In this document: in pieces, positions 5,294 to 6,326 of the stretch | How positions within the stretch are numbered: the first letter of the stretch is position 1 | Layout: each line of letters opens with the position of its first letter | Translations under genes and position numbers: made by a program | Notes under the pieces: model-generated | The model's input: the letters and a program-made list of their open reading frames with translations, nothing else | Told to the model about the DNA's origin: nothing | The model's database searches: none | Assembly (NCBI GenBank): GCA_007126995.1 | Contig: SLAD01000065.1 | Location: 1-6,326 of the forward strand | DNA: 6,326 nt | Direction: 5' to 3' | From: Kiritimatiellia bacterium | GTDB lineage: Bacteria; Verrucomicrobiota; Kiritimatiellia; SLAD01

Positions 5294-6326
5294 ATGTCGC
5301 GCAACACGCCAGTCCGGGCATTCGTGCTGCTTGCGGTAGCCTTTTGGCTCTTGCCCGCATCGGCATGGGCCTTTTCGATGGCTCAGGATGGGGACTACGC
5401 GGCGGATCCGATCCTGAAGCTGATCATGGATTTGGCAATCATTCTGGTGGTTGCCAACTTCGCCGGTTACTTGTGCCGCCGCTATCTTCACCTACCCAAC
5501 GTGATTGGCGAGGTGTGCGCCGGCATCGCGATCGGTCCCTATGCGCTTGGCGCGATTGACTGGCCGGTAATCGGGCCGCTCTTCCCGCTGGCGGAGGGCC
5601 TGATTCCGGTATCCACCGAGCTGTACGGAATAGCCGTGCTCGCCTCGATCCTGCTGCTCTTCATGTCGGGGTTGGAAACGGATGTGGCGATGTTCATCCG
5701 GTACTCCTTCAAAGGCAGCATCGTGGGTGTGGGCGGTATTCTCTTCTCATTCGTGTTCGGTGTCCTGTGCGCCTTTTGGTTCGGGCTGGCCGACTCATGG
5801 TTCGATCCAACCGCTTTGTTCCTTGGGGCCATTTCGACCGCGACCTCGGTCGGTATTACGGCCCGCATCCTTTCCGAGCGCAAAAAAATGGACTCGCCCG
5901 AAGGCGTCACGATTCTGTCCGCAGCCGTGTTCGATGACGTGCTCTGTATCATCATTCTGGCCATAGTCACCGGCATGGCCAAGCTTGAGCAAGCGGGCAG
6001 CACGATTACGCTTGGCGAGATCGGCTGGATCGCCGCCAAGGGCATTGGGTTCTGGCTGATCCTAACCTTGATGGGCTTGCTAACCGCGCGGCGAATCGCG
6101 CGCTTCGTCAAGACCGTCAAGAACCCGGGCACCATTGCGTACATCTCGCTGGGGCTGGCGCTGTTCCTGGCCGGCTTATCAGAGATGGCCGGTTTGGCAA
6201 TGATTATCGGGGCCTATATCGCGGGCCTGGCATTGGCCCAAACGGATCTCGTGGATCTAATCCAGAACAAGTTACATAACGTGTACTACACCTTGGTTCC
6301 CATCTTCTTCTGCGTGATGGGCATGA
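5294..6326 (+). CDS. CPA2-family cation/proton antiporter (NapA/Kef-like), 3' end outside window
   Basis: The frame runs open from 5294 to the right edge (344 codons). It is a polytopic inner-membrane exchanger that would trade Na+ or K+ for H+. Family signatures: LPNVIGEVCAGIAIGP at 67-82, LFMSGLETD at 122-130, TSVGITARIL at 184-193, AVFDDVLCIIILA at 211-223 and GLSEMAGLAMIIGAYIAG at 294-311. The paired Asp214-Asp215 sits at the ion-binding position; a DD pair is typical of electrogenic NapA/NhaA-type Na+/H+ exchangers, whereas many Kef K+ systems have QD. About 380-400 residues is usual for the membrane domain, so its last helices and any C-terminal nucleotide-binding (TrkA-N) domain lie outside the window. 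Before the first conserved helix (about 40-60) there is an extra hydrophobic segment (8-26) ending in AWA that looks like a signal peptide. It follows the fusion enzyme by 29 bases, probably in the same operon. Confidence 0.9.
   Translation, partial: MSRNTPVRAFVLLAVAFWLLPASAWAFSMAQDGDYAADPILKLIMDLAIILVVANFAGYLCRRYLHLPNVIGEVCAGIAIGPYALGAIDWPVIGPLFPLAEGLIPVSTELYGIAVLASILLLFMSGLETDVAMFIRYSFKGSIVGVGGILFSFVFGVLCAFWFGLADSWFDPTALFLGAISTATSVGITARILSERKKMDSPEGVTILSAAVFDDVLCIIILAIVTGMAKLEQAGSTITLGEIGWIAAKGIGFWLILTLMGLLTARRIARFVKTVKNPGTIAYISLGLALFLAGLSEMAGLAMIIGAYIAGLALAQTDLVDLIQNKLHNVYYTLVPIFFCVMGM

Noticed and set aside
5882..5888. Run of seven A in the antiporter gene, considered as a slippage or recoding site
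   Set aside because: The main frame continues with full antiporter motifs on both sides. Shifting to the -1 frame ends at a TAG about 27 codons later with no sensible product.

Overview
The window looks like ordinary chromosome of a Gram-negative, moderately GC-rich bacterium. Evidence for two membranes: a periplasmic-type cyclophilin with a clean signal peptide. A secreted protein carries a degenerate calcium-loop/tryptophan motif (DSAGDGIDDAWALRHYG). That motif class is common in large secreted proteins of the PVC group (Verrucomicrobiota, Kiritimatiellota, Lentisphaerota), so I lean to that group, with low confidence. No tRNA, rRNA, CRISPR array, insertion sequence or phage gene is visible.

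Layout: (1) Positions 1-890, minus strand: a secreted protein with beta-propeller-like repeats whose reading frame breaks near 327-344. The downstream half continues in another frame and runs off the left edge. (2) 891-1065: AT-richer divergent intergenic region. (3) 1066-1596, plus: a small four-helix membrane protein of unknown function. (4) 1597-1822: a gap with no convincing gene. (5) 1823-2485, plus: a secreted peptidyl-prolyl isomerase (cyclophilin). It has a strikingly placed internal ribosome-binding site and GTG that could also give a cytoplasmic form. (6) 2496-5264, plus: a 922-residue fusion of an N-terminal GNAT acetyltransferase with a complete NDP-forming acyl-CoA synthetase (CoA-binding, ligase and ATP-grasp parts). 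(7) 5294 to the right edge, plus: the first 344 residues of a CPA2-type cation/proton antiporter.

Genes 5-7 are separated by only 10 and 29 bases and share a strand, so they probably form one transcript. Their joint role is not obvious. The fusion enzyme could link acyl-CoA/ATP state to protein acetylation, while the antiporter handles pH or cation balance. I see no clear evidence of a wholly new system. The points most worth checking are the fusion enzyme's order and intact phospho-histidine motif, the possible dual start of the cyclophilin, and the frame break in the secreted protein.
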